From assembly GCA_029266615.1 (NCBI GenBank), contig JAQSWN010000039.1:1-64000 (forward strand): a stretch of DNA of 64,000 bases. Reading direction: 5' to 3'. Each line of letters starts with the position of its first letter. Within the stretch, counting starts at the first letter, position 1. The notes beneath the pieces are model-generated. The model was not told the origin of the DNA and did no database searches. It was given only the letters and a program-made list of their open reading frames with translations. Positions 8,670-17,159 of this stretch are shown here, piece by piece. This stretch comes from Polyangiaceae bacterium (GTDB lineage Bacteria > Myxococcota_A > Polyangia > Polyangiales > Polyangiaceae). The position numbers and the translations under genes are program-made.

Positions 8670-10220
8670 TCAACGCAAGAAGGCGCGATACACCGGGTTG
8701 TCGGTCTCCTCACGGTAGGGGTAGGCGAGCGTCGTCAGGAAGCTTTGAAACGCTTCCGCGTCGCTCGCCGGCACCTGCAGCCCGACCAGAATGCGGCCGT
8801 AGTCAGCGCCCTGGTTGCGGTAGTGGAAGAGGCTGATGTTCCAATTCGGGTGCATCGCGGTCAGAAAGCGCATCAGCGCTCCGGGACGCTCGGGGAAGAT
8901 GAAGCGGAACAACCGCTCGTCCCGCGCCAGCTCCGAGCGGCCGCCCACCATGTGGCGCACGTGCTGTTTAGCGAGCTCGTCCTCGCTGAGGTCCAGCGCG
9001 GAGAAGCCGGCGTTCGTGAAGCTGCGGGCAATCTCGCCGGCTTCCGCGCGCTCGGAAATGGAGATGCCGACGAACACGCGGGCCACGGCGCGGTCCGAAA
9101 TGCGGTAATTGAACTCCGTCACCGCGCGCGTCCCGAAGAGCTCGCAAAAGCGGCGGAAGGAGCCTCGCTCTTCGGGAATTTCGACGGCGTACAAGGCCTC
9201 ACGCTGCTCACCGAGCTCCGCGCGTTCGGCGACGAAGCGCAGGCGGTCGAAGTTCATGTTCGCGCCGCAGGTGATGGCGACGAAGGTTTTTCCCTGCACC
9301 TGGTGCTCGGCCACGTACCGCTTGATGCCCGCGACGCCCATGGCGCCGGCCGGCTCGAGAATGCTGCGCGTGTCTTGGAACACGTCTTTGATGGCCGCGC
9401 ACACCGCGTCCGTGTCGACGACCACGAAGTCGTCCACCAGCGCTTTCGTGATGCGGAACGTCTCTTCACCGACGAGCTTGACCGCGGTGCCGTCCGAGAA
9501 GAGGCCAACGTCCGTTAGCGGCACGCGAGCCCCGGCTCGAACGGAGCGCAGCATGGCGTCCGAGTCGTTCATCTGCACGCCGATGACTCGGACTTCCGGG
9601 CGGACGGCTTTGACGTACGCGGCCACTCCCGCGATCAACCCGCCTCCGCCGATGGCGACGAACACGGCGTCGATCGGCCCCTGGTGCTGGCGCAGAATCT
9701 CCATCCCGACCGTCCCCTGACCTGCGATCACGTCGGGGTCGTCGAAGGGGTGGACGAAGGTGAGGCCCAGCTCCTGCTCCAGGGAACGCGCCTTTTCGTA
9801 GGCGTCGGAGTAGCTGTCACCGTGCAGCGTGACGTTCCCGCCGAGCGCGCGCACGGCGTCCACCTTGAGGCGCGGGGTCGTGACCGGCATCACCACGTGC
9901 GCCTCGCAGCCGAGGCGCTGCGCGGAGAGGGCCACCCCCTGCGCGTGATTCCCGGCCGAGGCGCAGATGACCCCGCGCTCGCGCTGCTCCGGCGAGAGCT
10001 GCACCATCTTGTTGTAGGCGCCGCGTAGCTTGAAGCTGAACACCGGCTGCTCGTCTTCCCGCTTGAGTAGGATCTGATTGTTCAGGCGCCGCGAGAGGCT
10101 CGGCGCAGGTTCAAGCGGCGACTCGATAGCCACGTCGTACACCCGCGCGGTGAGGATCTTCTTCAGATAGTCCACGGGGCTGGCCTCCGTCGGAGCTTCG
10201 AGAGCGTCGAGAGTCTTCAT
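8670..10220 (-). CDS. ilvA: Threonine ammonia-lyase, biosynthetic type
   Basis: A 516-aa PLP enzyme that deaminates L-threonine to 2-oxobutanoate, the first committed step to isoleucine. ATG at 10220 gives MKTLDALEAPTEASPVDYLKK; the extra 32 codons in the track are not homologous. The catalytic domain covers about residues 20-340, with the PLP lysine in 'FSFKLRGAYNKM' (near residue 64) and the phosphate-binding loop 'VAIGGGGLIAG'. The C-terminal ~190 residues hold two ACT-like regulatory repeats ('RGSFRRFCELFGTRAVTEFNYR', 'RPGALMRFLTAMHPNWNISLFHYR' regions), as in isoleucine-feedback-inhibited IlvA. Full length for the family. No other branched-chain amino acid genes are nearby. Confidence 0.96.
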   Translation of the reverse strand: MKTLDALEAPTEASPVDYLKKILTARVYDVAIESPLEPAPSLSRRLNNQILLKREDEQPVFSFKLRGAYNKMVQLSPEQRERGVICASAGNHAQGVALSAQRLGCEAHVVMPVTTPRLKVDAVRALGGNVTLHGDSYSDAYEKARSLEQELGLTFVHPFDDPDVIAGQGTVGMEILRQHQGPIDAVFVAIGGGGLIAGVAAYVKAVRPEVRVIGVQMNDSDAMLRSVRAGARVPLTDVGLFSDGTAVKLVGEETFRITKALVDDFVVVDTDAVCAAIKDVFQDTRSILEPAGAMGVAGIKRYVAEHQVQGKTFVAITCGANMNFDRLRFVAERAELGEQREALYAVEIPEERGSFRRFCELFGTRAVTEFNYRISDRAVARVFVGISISERAEAGEIARSFTNAGFSALDLSEDELAKQHVRHMVGGRSELARDERLFRFIFPERPGALMRFLTAMHPNWNISLFHYRNQGADYGRILVGLQVPASDAEAFQSFLTTLAYPYREETDNPVYRAFLR

Positions 10221-10287
10221 CAGGTCGGCCGGAGCGTGGCATGATGGTGCGACGCGCAAGTCAGCGCAAGCGGCGCACGAGGTAGCC

Positions 10288-10311
10288 GGAGCCCGCACGT
10301 GCGGGGGCCTC
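10288..10311. terminator. GC-rich hairpin between GH105 gene and ilvA
   Basis: The sequence contains the perfect palindrome CCCGCACGTGCGGG, extended by GAG/CTC with a small bulge. It is located between the GH105 stop and the ilvA start on the same strand. No T-run follows, so it is a possible terminator or attenuating hairpin only. Confidence 0.4.
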
Positions 10312-10328
10312 GCCAACCCGGACGTGCG

Positions 10329-11717
10329 TCAAGACTCCGCGAGCTTCGCCAGCTCGCTTCCCGCGAGGAGGAAGCAGCCGACGCCGTAGTCCTCGAAGTC
10401 TGGCTGCTTGTCCGCGCTCAGCGGCTGCCCATCACTGGGGTCCTCCCCGGTCGACTGCACGAAGCCCAGAAAACCGTCCGCGCGCACGGTTTGCAGCATG
10501 CCTTTCCAGGCTTTCCTCACGACGGGGCCGTACACCTCTTCCGCGAGCACGCCGCGGCGAATGCCCCAGGCCATGCCGTAGACGAAGAGCGCGGTACCGG
10601 TGACCTCGGGCCCGCCGTAGTGGGCGGGGTCAGCCAAGCTCGCGTTCCATAGGCCGTCTTCGCGCTGCACGAGACGCAGTGCTTCGGCCATGTCGCGAAA
10701 GTCTTGCTCGTACTCGGCGCGGTGAGCGGTGGTCTGTGGCAAGCGATCCAGCACGCGGACGAGCGCGGCTAGCACCCACCCATTCCCTCGCGACCAGAAC
10801 ACGTTCTTGCCGCTCGGCGTGAGCGCTCGCGCCGGCTTCCAGGACGCATCGCGCCACCAGAGGTGCGATGCGTCATCGTACAGACCGCCGCCTTCGACGC
10901 GCTTGGTGTGGCGATAGAGCGAGTACATCTTCTCCAGGTAGGCGTCGTTGCCGGCCCGCACGCCTTCTCGCGCCCAGCTGGGCATCGACATCTGAATGGC
11001 GTCGATCCACGTCCAGTTGGCGCTGCTCCGCTCGTTCACCATCGTCTCCAAACTTTGCTGGAGCGCGCGAATCCGCGTGAGCTCTCGCTGGCCCTCCAGC
11101 TCGAAGAGGTCGAAGTAGACCTGGCCCGCGCACTGATTGTCGGCGTTGGTGCCCGGAGGGCGAAAGGACCATTCGTGGTACTCGGCCCAGCTCCGCGCGT
11201 ATTCCAGGTGCTCCGCACGGGGCGAAGCTTCGTACAAACCGAGCAGGCCTTCGAAGTACACGCAGCGGGTCCAGATATTGCTCGGGCGCGAGCCGGGCAG
11301 CAGTTTGGCTGGGTCCGGCCATTTCTGCGAAAATTGCCTGCCTACTCGCTCCAACACCTCGACGATGCCGGCTCGAGTCGGGTAGGGGTTCGCGGTCGCG
11401 CCGCCAACTCCTCCTCCGACTCCTCCATGAGACCTGCCTCCGCCCGCCGTGGCGCTACCGGATTGCCCGGCCGTGAACGCGCCCGCTACGCCGCCGCCCC
11501 CGGCACCGGCGGCAGTAGGGAGCCCGCCTCCGCCCGCGGTCGGCACGCCGGCAGCACCAGCGCGCCCACCTTCGGTCGAGGGCAGACCGCCGATGCCACC
11601 CTGAGCGGGAGTTTCACCGACCGGCGTCTCCAGCTCCTGGCAACCGAGCAGCCCGAAGAGGAAAGATGCGGTCACGGAAGCGAGACAGGATGAGAGCCGA
11701 GCTGGCAGAGTACGCAC
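10329..11717 (-). CDS. Lipoprotein glycoside hydrolase, GH105/GH88-like (unsaturated uronyl hydrolase)
   Basis: About 462 aa from a GTG at 11717, which yields a plausible lipoprotein signal peptide ending LFGLLGC; ATG at 11834 would place 67 residues before the Cys, too long. A long Gly/Ala-rich linker (about residues 27-100) follows. The catalytic domain is an (alpha/alpha)6 barrel of the YteR/RhiN type, with the family signatures 'NWTWIDAIQMSMPSWAR', 'VFWSRGNGWVLAALVRVL' and 'GPEVTGTALFVYGMAWGI'. GH105 enzymes remove unsaturated glucuronyl or galacturonyl residues left by polysaccharide lyases, so an exported plant- or algal-polymer-degrading role is likely. No lyase is adjacent. The start is uncertain because no ribosome site is clear. 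Confidence 0.82.
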   Translation of the reverse strand: MRTLPARLSSCLASVTASFLFGLLGCQELETPVGETPAQGGIGGLPSTEGGRAGAAGVPTAGGGGLPTAAGAGGGGVAGAFTAGQSGSATAGGGRSHGGVGGGVGGATANPYPTRAGIVEVLERVGRQFSQKWPDPAKLLPGSRPSNIWTRCVYFEGLLGLYEASPRAEHLEYARSWAEYHEWSFRPPGTNADNQCAGQVYFDLFELEGQRELTRIRALQQSLETMVNERSSANWTWIDAIQMSMPSWAREGVRAGNDAYLEKMYSLYRHTKRVEGGGLYDDASHLWWRDASWKPARALTPSGKNVFWSRGNGWVLAALVRVLDRLPQTTAHRAEYEQDFRDMAEALRLVQREDGLWNASLADPAHYGGPEVTGTALFVYGMAWGIRRGVLAEEVYGPVVRKAWKGMLQTVRADGFLGFVQSTGEDPSDGQPLSADKQPDFEDYGVGCFLLAGSELAKLAES

Positions 11718-11846
11718 TGCCCGTAGAAGGGGAGGGACGAACCGATCTTCAGCGGATTTCGCTGCGAGCAGACGGAGCGCACCCGCGGACGAATCGGTGG
11801 CAGCCCCGCCTCGGAACGAGCCCCATGGAATCATTCCGTTTTTAAG

Positions 11847-12227
11847 ATGCCGTTGACGCGGCGCGCGACCGGTGGCGCTTTCGCGGAAGTGCCCGAGCGT
11901 CCGTTCCCGGCTCAAACCATCCGCGACCTCATCGGTATCGCCCGGCTGCTCTACCGCAACTGGTCGTCGCACGGATTGCAGCAGGACAAGCGCTTGCCGG
12001 AGTTGGTAGCCATCGGCAAGGATCTCCAGACCGCCCTGAAGCTTTCGCGCGTCGCAAGGCCCAATACGAAGCAGCAGCGCGAGGCCTGGGAGCTCGCGGA
12101 GCTCGCGACGCGCAAGCTCGGTTACTTGGTGGACGCGTACGTGGGCGTGAAGCCGCTCATCACGTCGGCGTTCGACGTGGTGGACCAAACGGCGGGGCAG
12201 AGCAAGGCCGCCAAGTCGCGGCGCTGA
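11847..12227 (+). CDS. Small helical hypothetical protein
   Basis: A 126-aa, mostly alpha-helical cytoplasmic protein starting MPLTRRATGGAFAEV. It has no Cys cluster, signal peptide or membrane segment. 'IRDLIGIARLLYRNWSSHG' and 'LPELVAIGKDLQTALKLS' look like two helices of a four-helix bundle. It is divergent from the GH105 gene: if that gene starts at 11717 the intergenic region is about 130 bp. Its stop is 6 bp from the convergent zinc-ribbon paralogue B. Codon use fits the neighbours, so I take it as a real gene. No function can be offered. Confidence 0.6.
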   Translation: MPLTRRATGGAFAEVPERPFPAQTIRDLIGIARLLYRNWSSHGLQQDKRLPELVAIGKDLQTALKLSRVARPNTKQQREAWELAELATRKLGYLVDAYVGVKPLITSAFDVVDQTAGQSKAAKSRR

Positions 12228-12233
12228 GAGGCT

Positions 12234-12674
12234 CTACTCGACCGCTTCTTCGCCCAACAGGGGAGGTAAGAAGCTCTTGGGCGTCACCGGCTCGTCCCGC
12301 GTGCGGGCGATGAGCAAAGTCATGAGCATACGGAGGCCCCGGGGCATGCTATTGACGAGCGCGGGGCGGCAACGTGCGAGCACGGGCAAGCGCTCGATCA
12401 TCTGCTGCACGACCTGGACCGGCGCGTCTTGCCGGTCCAGCATTTCTTGCATGGCGTGAGCGAGCAGCGTCGCTTGCGGGCCGTCCAGCTGGGCCTCGAA
12501 TACGGCGGCGTCAATCTCGGCGAAGGCGAGCCAATCCCCGTCTCCATAAACGGGACCGGGGATGACCCGCGCGGGCTCCTCGCAGAACGAGCACTGAAGG
12601 CTGGCGTTTGCCCCTCCCGCCGTGGCCAACGATGCGTGGGCACACGACTCGCAATACACGGGCAGGTACGTCAT
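12234..12674 (-). CDS. Zinc-ribbon plus helical domain protein, paralogue B (146 aa)
   Basis: The start is set to ATG at 12674 (MTYLPVYCESC) because this gives exactly 146 aa, the same length as paralogue A at 2684-3124; the track's longer N-terminus is not conserved. CxxC pairs 'CESC' and 'CSFC' form the presumed zinc ribbon. The phrase 'VIPGPVYGDGDWLAFAEID' matches 'ALVGPAVPESDVLLFNEL' of paralogue A, and 'LPVLARCRPALVNSMPRGLRM' matches its 'FPSLSPLRPALAANLTRTR'. The rest is helical. No function known. It is convergent with the 126-aa hypothetical gene. Confidence 0.75.
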   Translation of the reverse strand: MTYLPVYCESCAHASLATAGGANASLQCSFCEEPARVIPGPVYGDGDWLAFAEIDAAVFEAQLDGPQATLLAHAMQEMLDRQDAPVQVVQQMIERLPVLARCRPALVNSMPRGLRMLMTLLIARTRDEPVTPKSFLPPLLGEEAVE

Positions 12675-12828
12675 CGCGGCGGCGCATATCTGGCCTCGAA
12701 AGCCGCGCGGCGCAAGGGGGGTACTCGACGAAACTTTCGGACACACGTGCCTGCCCCAAATCGACGCGACACGATGTACGAATCATTCGGCTGCTGAAAG
12801 TGACAGCAGTCGAGCCGGCCGGTCGTCG

Positions 12829-13944
12829 CTAAGCCGTGAGCAGGGGCAAACGAACCGCGAACGTGGCGCCTTCCCCCAACCCGGGGCTCTTCGCGCTCAC
12901 GGAGCCGCCATGCATCTGCACGATGCTCCGCACGAGCGACAACCCGAGGCCAATTCCTCCTTGGGCGCGATCCAAAGAGGCGTCTACCTGCGTGAACGGC
13001 TCGAAGATGTGATCGAGCATAGCGGGAGCGAGACCGATGCCGCTGTCAGTAATTTCTACGACAGCGAGACCGGGCTCGTCACGAAGGGTGAGCGCCACCC
13101 GCCCCCCCTTCGGCGTGTACTTGATGGCATTGGTGAGCAGATTGCTGAACACCTGCTCGAGCCGTTGACGGTCACCGTCGACACGGAGCTCCGGCGCGAG
13201 GATCCGTAGCTCGTAGGCGGCCAGGTGCTCACGGGCACGGTGCTGAAGAGTCTCGAAGGAGTTGCGCGCAACCTCGGCCAGCGGCAACGGCTCGGTGGAA
13301 AGTGACACCTTCCCGCGAGTGATACGGGCCACGTCCAGAAGATCATCGACCAAGCGCGTCAAGTGTTCGGCCTGCCGCGCGATCACGTCGAGCTCTTTTG
13401 GCCGGGACTCAGCTGCGCCGCGCCGGGCCATGAGCGTGCTCGCCAGCGAAATGGCGCTGAGCGGATTGCGCAGCTCGTGCCCCAGCATTGCCAGAAAATT
13501 GTCGCGCGACTCGATCGCGTGCCGAGCCTCGTATTGGCGCGCGCGACTACGAAAGGCGCCGCGGATCGCCGCCACCATGGAGCGCACCCGAACCGGCCGC
13601 TCCAAGAACGTCACGTTGGCGAGCGGGCTGTTTTCGCGCGGCGCCTTACGTTCCCCAACGCTGAACACGATGATCGGAAAGTCCGACCATGCCGGCTGTT
13701 CGCGGAGCCAATCCGAGATCTGGGCCATCGCAGGCGGCGTGAGCAGCTCTTCGGCGATGAGCGCGACGGTCGCGCCGTGGCGCATTTCCGTCAGGAGACC
13801 TTCGATGTCTCGGCAAGCGTGCCCACTCCACCCGCTGGACGCGAGAATGTCCAAAGTGACCTCCCGCTCGCGTTTCCCCGCCACGAGTATCAGTACGCGT
13901 CGTTGCAAGTCGCGAAGGCTGTTGGGCGCCTCAGCCTGGCTCAC
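12829..13944 (-). CDS. Histidine kinase with degenerate receiver, KaiC partner
   Basis: A 371-aa soluble kinase. The first ~120 residues have a receiver-like fold ('RVLILVAGKREREVTLDILAS') but lack the acidic DD pair and phospho-Asp, so this is a pseudo-receiver. A HisKA domain follows with the H-box 'NFLAMLGHELRNPLSAISLA'. The HATPase_c domain has N-box 'FSNLLTNAIKYTPKGG', G1 'ITDSGIG' and G2 'GGIGLGLSLVRSIV'. GTG at 13944 has AAGAAGG upstream and overlaps the kaiC stop by 14 nt, so the two are translationally coupled. The setting recalls KaiC-SasA-type timing outputs, with the kinase probably reading KaiC state. No transmembrane segment. Confidence 0.88.
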   Translation of the reverse strand: MSQAEAPNSLRDLQRRVLILVAGKREREVTLDILASSGWSGHACRDIEGLLTEMRHGATVALIAEELLTPPAMAQISDWLREQPAWSDFPIIVFSVGERKAPRENSPLANVTFLERPVRVRSMVAAIRGAFRSRARQYEARHAIESRDNFLAMLGHELRNPLSAISLASTLMARRGAAESRPKELDVIARQAEHLTRLVDDLLDVARITRGKVSLSTEPLPLAEVARNSFETLQHRAREHLAAYELRILAPELRVDGDRQRLEQVFSNLLTNAIKYTPKGGRVALTLRDEPGLAVVEITDSGIGLAPAMLDHIFEPFTQVDASLDRAQGGIGLGLSLVRSIVQMHGGSVSAKSPGLGEGATFAVRLPLLTA

Positions 13945-15415
13945 GCAAGCCTTCTTGCTGGGTGAGTTGGCGTGGAATGCCGGAAAGGATCCCGTGCAGG
14001 TTGATGAGAGCCTCCCCGACCTGGATGCCTTTCGAGCCGAAAGAGATGCTACGAATGGTATTTTCGTGGGGCCCTGAGCGCTTTTTGAGCACCGATACGG
14101 CCTTCTCCAAGTGGCCGCCGACTTCGAAGTAGCGCATGACCACCACCGCGTCTGCCAGGTAGCTCATGTCGACCGGGGCCGTCATTTGGGGGCCAATCAT
14201 GCCCGTCTGAGCCATGGTCATGAGCGTCGCCACGCCTCGCTCCGCCAGGTAGGAGAGCAACTCGTGCATCTGCAGGCTGAGGAACCGCGCCTCCGGCATC
14301 GCGTTGAAGTAGCCGGTGATGCTGTCGATGAGGACGACCTTCGCGTGGTCCTCCTCCACCGCCAAGCGTACCAGGTGCGTGAATTCATCCGGGGCCAGCT
14401 CGGCGGGGTCGATCTGGTGGACTCGCACGAGTCCTTCCCGCACGAGTCGCTCGGCAGGAAGTCCCAACGCCTCGCTGCGCTTGACCCAGGTGCTCATGCG
14501 CTCCTCGAACAGGAACAACGTGCTGTGCTCGCCGCGCAGCGCCGCCGCCATCGCGAAGTGGGTCGCCAGAGCGCTCTTACCTGCTCCCGCCGGTCCGATG
14601 ATGAGAGTGGCCGTCGAACGATCGATACCCCCGCCCAACATGCCGTCTAGCGTCGGAATTCCGCTCGAAATGGGCTCAGCCCCGAGCTCGGTCCGGTGCT
14701 CGGCCGCGATCAGTCGCGGGAACACCTTCATGCCGCCGGTGGTGACGACGTAATCGTGATAACCGCTTCGGAATGCGGAACCGCGCAGCTTGCCGACGCG
14801 AACGCGCCGTCGTTCTGCCCCGTACTGCACCGCGGTCTGCTCGAGCACGATCACGCCGTGGGCGAGGCTCTCGATTTGGAGGTCCTCGTTTCCACTGCGG
14901 TCATCCAGCAAGAGGGTCGTGCAGTCGCGCCCGATGAGGTCTTGTTTGAGCGCAAGCAGCTGCCGCCGGTAGCGCGTGGAGTTGTTCGCCAGCAGGCGGA
15001 TCTCCGAGAGGGAGTCGAACACGACCCGCGCGGGCTTCAACTCGTCGATCCGCGCCATGAGCACGCCCATCAGCTCCTTCAGGTCCACGTCCTCCGATGC
15101 GTAGAGGGTGTTCTCTTCGCGCAGGCGAAGCGTCTGCTCCGCGACCGAGAGCTCGAACATGTCCATGCCGTCCAGGCTCCACCCGTGTGAGGCCGCGACT
15201 TGGCGAATCTCCTGCTCCGTCTCCGAAAGCGTGATGTAGAGCACCGTCTCGCCCTGGCGAACGCCCTCGAGAAGGAATTGGATCGAGAGCGTCGTCTTAC
15301 CAACCCCGGGGCAGCCCTTGACCAGGTACATCCGGTTGATCGGCAGCCCGCCGCGCAATACGTCGTCCAGTCCGGATACCCCTGTTCCGGCGCGCTTATC
15401 TCGCCCGTCAGACAT
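13931..15415 (-). CDS. KaiC-family double-domain ATPase
   Basis: 494 aa from ATG at 15415 with GGAAGG upstream. Two RecA-like KaiC domains: CI with Walker A 'GCPGVGKTT' (residues 34-42) and 'YITLSETEQEI', and CII with 'GPAGAGKSA' (near residue 270), 'LFLFEERMST' and 'VVLIDSITGYFN'. In cyanobacterial KaiC the CII phosphosites are the S-T pair in 'HISTITDT'; here the aligned stretch is 'DMSYLADA', so the Ser is kept and the Thr is Tyr. No kaiA or kaiB gene is visible in the window. The coupled kinase and the divergent NtrC-type regulator suggest a signalling module rather than a complete clock. A candidate -24/-12 promoter lies ~90 bp upstream. Confidence 0.93.
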   Translation of the reverse strand: MSDGRDKRAGTGVSGLDDVLRGGLPINRMYLVKGCPGVGKTTLSIQFLLEGVRQGETVLYITLSETEQEIRQVAASHGWSLDGMDMFELSVAEQTLRLREENTLYASEDVDLKELMGVLMARIDELKPARVVFDSLSEIRLLANNSTRYRRQLLALKQDLIGRDCTTLLLDDRSGNEDLQIESLAHGVIVLEQTAVQYGAERRRVRVGKLRGSAFRSGYHDYVVTTGGMKVFPRLIAAEHRTELGAEPISSGIPTLDGMLGGGIDRSTATLIIGPAGAGKSALATHFAMAAALRGEHSTLFLFEERMSTWVKRSEALGLPAERLVREGLVRVHQIDPAELAPDEFTHLVRLAVEEDHAKVVLIDSITGYFNAMPEARFLSLQMHELLSYLAERGVATLMTMAQTGMIGPQMTAPVDMSYLADAVVVMRYFEVGGHLEKAVSVLKKRSGPHENTIRSISFGSKGIQVGEALINLHGILSGIPRQLTQQEGLREPG

Positions 15416-15506
15416 GAATTGCCTTCCGTAACATCCGAGTCGAAGAAAGCCGGTGCGGCGTTTTTGCCGTAGGGGGAGGGGTAAAAGCGCCCATGAAGGA
15501 CTCTCC

Positions 15507-15522
15507 TGCAAACGAGATGCCG
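15507..15522 (-). promoter_or_regulatory. Candidate -24/-12 promoter for kaiC-kinase operon
   Basis: Read on the minus strand the sequence is CGGCATCTCGTTTGCA, with GG and GC separated as in TGGCACG-N4-TTGCW. It would start transcription about 80 nt before the kaiC ATG. The divergent gene encodes a sigma54-type activator. Confidence 0.4.
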
Positions 15523-15658
15523 CGAGCCAATTTTCTACGCGCCCGTGGCAATCTTGCTCTCTGAGACCTTTTGCGACCCATTCGTCTGCGCCTCCTCCGT
15601 ATTCTTGCGGATAAGTGCCCACAACCGCTTGGCATGCAAGCTGCTAAAGCGGGGCACA

Positions 15659-17071
15659 ATGTCATTAGCCGCCGTCAAAATGCCACAAGCCGAAGAGCCT
15701 CGCCGGGAGACGTCGTCTGCAACCGCCACCCCCAAGATCCTCGTCGCCGACGACGATCAGGACATGTGCGAGCTGGCGGAGTCGGGTCTGAAGGGGCGCG
15801 GATATGACGTGACTTGGCGGCTGTCGCCGGAGGAAGCGCTCGAGCGTCTGGACGCGGAAGACTTCTCGGTGCTGCTGGTAGACATCCACATGAACGGCCA
15901 AAGCGGCCTGGACCTGTGCAAAGCGGCCGTGAGCAAGCGGCCGGACCTTCCCGTCATCGTGATGACCGGCTTCGGCACGATGGAGCATGCCATCGGCGCC
16001 ATTCGCGCCGGCGCCTACGACTTCGTCACCAAGCCCATCTCGATGGAGGCACTCATCCTCACGGTCGAGCGTGCGCTCCGCCATCGCGGCATGACTGACG
16101 AGCTGCGCCGTTTGCGGCGTCGCGTCGAAACCGAACAGTTGCCGAGCGTCGTTGGGGCCAGCGACGCGATGCGCCACGTCGCGGACTTGATCAGTCGCAT
16201 CGCGGAGACGGACACGAGCGTCCTCATCACCGGTGAGAGCGGTACGGGCAAGGAGCTCGTCGCCCGCGCGCTTCACTCGCGCAGCGGCCGCAAGGGTCCC
16301 TTCCTCGCCATCAACTGTGCCGCCGTTCCGGAAACGCTCTTGGAGAGCGAGCTGTTCGGTCACGTGCGCGGCGCCTTTACGGACGCCCGCTCGACGCGCT
16401 CCGGCCTCTTCGTCGAGGCCAACCAGGGCACTCTCTTCTTGGACGAAATCGGCGAGATGCCGCTATCCATGCAGGCCAAGCTGCTCCGTGCCCTGCAGGA
16501 GCGCAAGGTGCGAGCCGTCGGGTCCAACCAGGAAACGCCGTTCGACGCCCGCATCGTCACCGCCACGAACCGCGACTTGGAGGCAGAGGTCGCCGAGAAG
16601 CGCTTCCGAGAGGACTTGTACTACCGCGTCAACGTCGTGCGCGTGGACGTTCCGGCTCTTCGCAAGCGTGGAAACGACGTGCTGGAGCTAGCGCAGTTCT
16701 TCCTCGACCGCGCGGCCAAGCGCTCCGGCAAGGAGATCCGCCGCATCGACCGCAGCGTGGCAGAGCGCATCATGGCGTACGACTGGCCGGGTAACGTCCG
16801 CGAGTTGGAAAATTGCATGGAGCGCGCCGTCGCGCTCGCTCGCTTCGACGGTATCACGTTGGACGACCTGCCCGCCAAGATCCGAGAGCACCGCGCCACC
16901 GAGGTGTTCACGGATTCGAGCGATCCCCGCGACCTCCCCTCGATGGACGTCGTGGAAGAGCGCTACATTCGCAAGGTCCTCGGCGCGGTCGGCGGCAACA
17001 AGACGCTCGCAGCGAAGGTGCTCGGCTTCGATCGCCGCACTTTGTACAGGAAGCTGAACCAGATGCAGTGA
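15659..17071 (+). CDS. NtrC-family sigma54-dependent response regulator
   Basis: 470 aa from ATG at 15659. The receiver domain (about residues 25-140) has 'ILVADDDQDMCE', phospho-Asp in 'VLLVDIHMNGQSG' and the conserved Lys in 'DFVTKPI'. The AAA+ domain has Walker A 'GESGTGKE', the loop 'GAFTDA' in place of the canonical GAFTGA, Walker B 'GTLFLDEIGEM' and 'RFREDLYYRVNV'. The C-terminus is a Fis-type HTH ending 'RRTLYRKLNQMQ'. It activates sigma54 promoters by ATP hydrolysis. GAFTDA is a tolerated natural variant of the sigma54-contact loop. It is transcribed divergently from kaiC, so the kinase at 12829 is an attractive but unproven phosphodonor. Confidence 0.95.
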   Translation: MSLAAVKMPQAEEPRRETSSATATPKILVADDDQDMCELAESGLKGRGYDVTWRLSPEEALERLDAEDFSVLLVDIHMNGQSGLDLCKAAVSKRPDLPVIVMTGFGTMEHAIGAIRAGAYDFVTKPISMEALILTVERALRHRGMTDELRRLRRRVETEQLPSVVGASDAMRHVADLISRIAETDTSVLITGESGTGKELVARALHSRSGRKGPFLAINCAAVPETLLESELFGHVRGAFTDARSTRSGLFVEANQGTLFLDEIGEMPLSMQAKLLRALQERKVRAVGSNQETPFDARIVTATNRDLEAEVAEKRFREDLYYRVNVVRVDVPALRKRGNDVLELAQFFLDRAAKRSGKEIRRIDRSVAERIMAYDWPGNVRELENCMERAVALARFDGITLDDLPAKIREHRATEVFTDSSDPRDLPSMDVVEERYIRKVLGAVGGNKTLAAKVLGFDRRTLYRKLNQMQ

Positions 17072-17159
17072 CGCGCGAGCGTTTTTGCGCAAAAGCCGCA
17101 CTGCCGTTCCTCGTGAACGGCGCTAGTATTGTGAGGAAGTGCCGGTTGCCCGCCGAGTC

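Noticed and set aside
15546-15558. TGGCAATCTTGCT as a sigma54 promoter for the NtrC gene
   Set aside because: GG to GC spacing is three bases too short.
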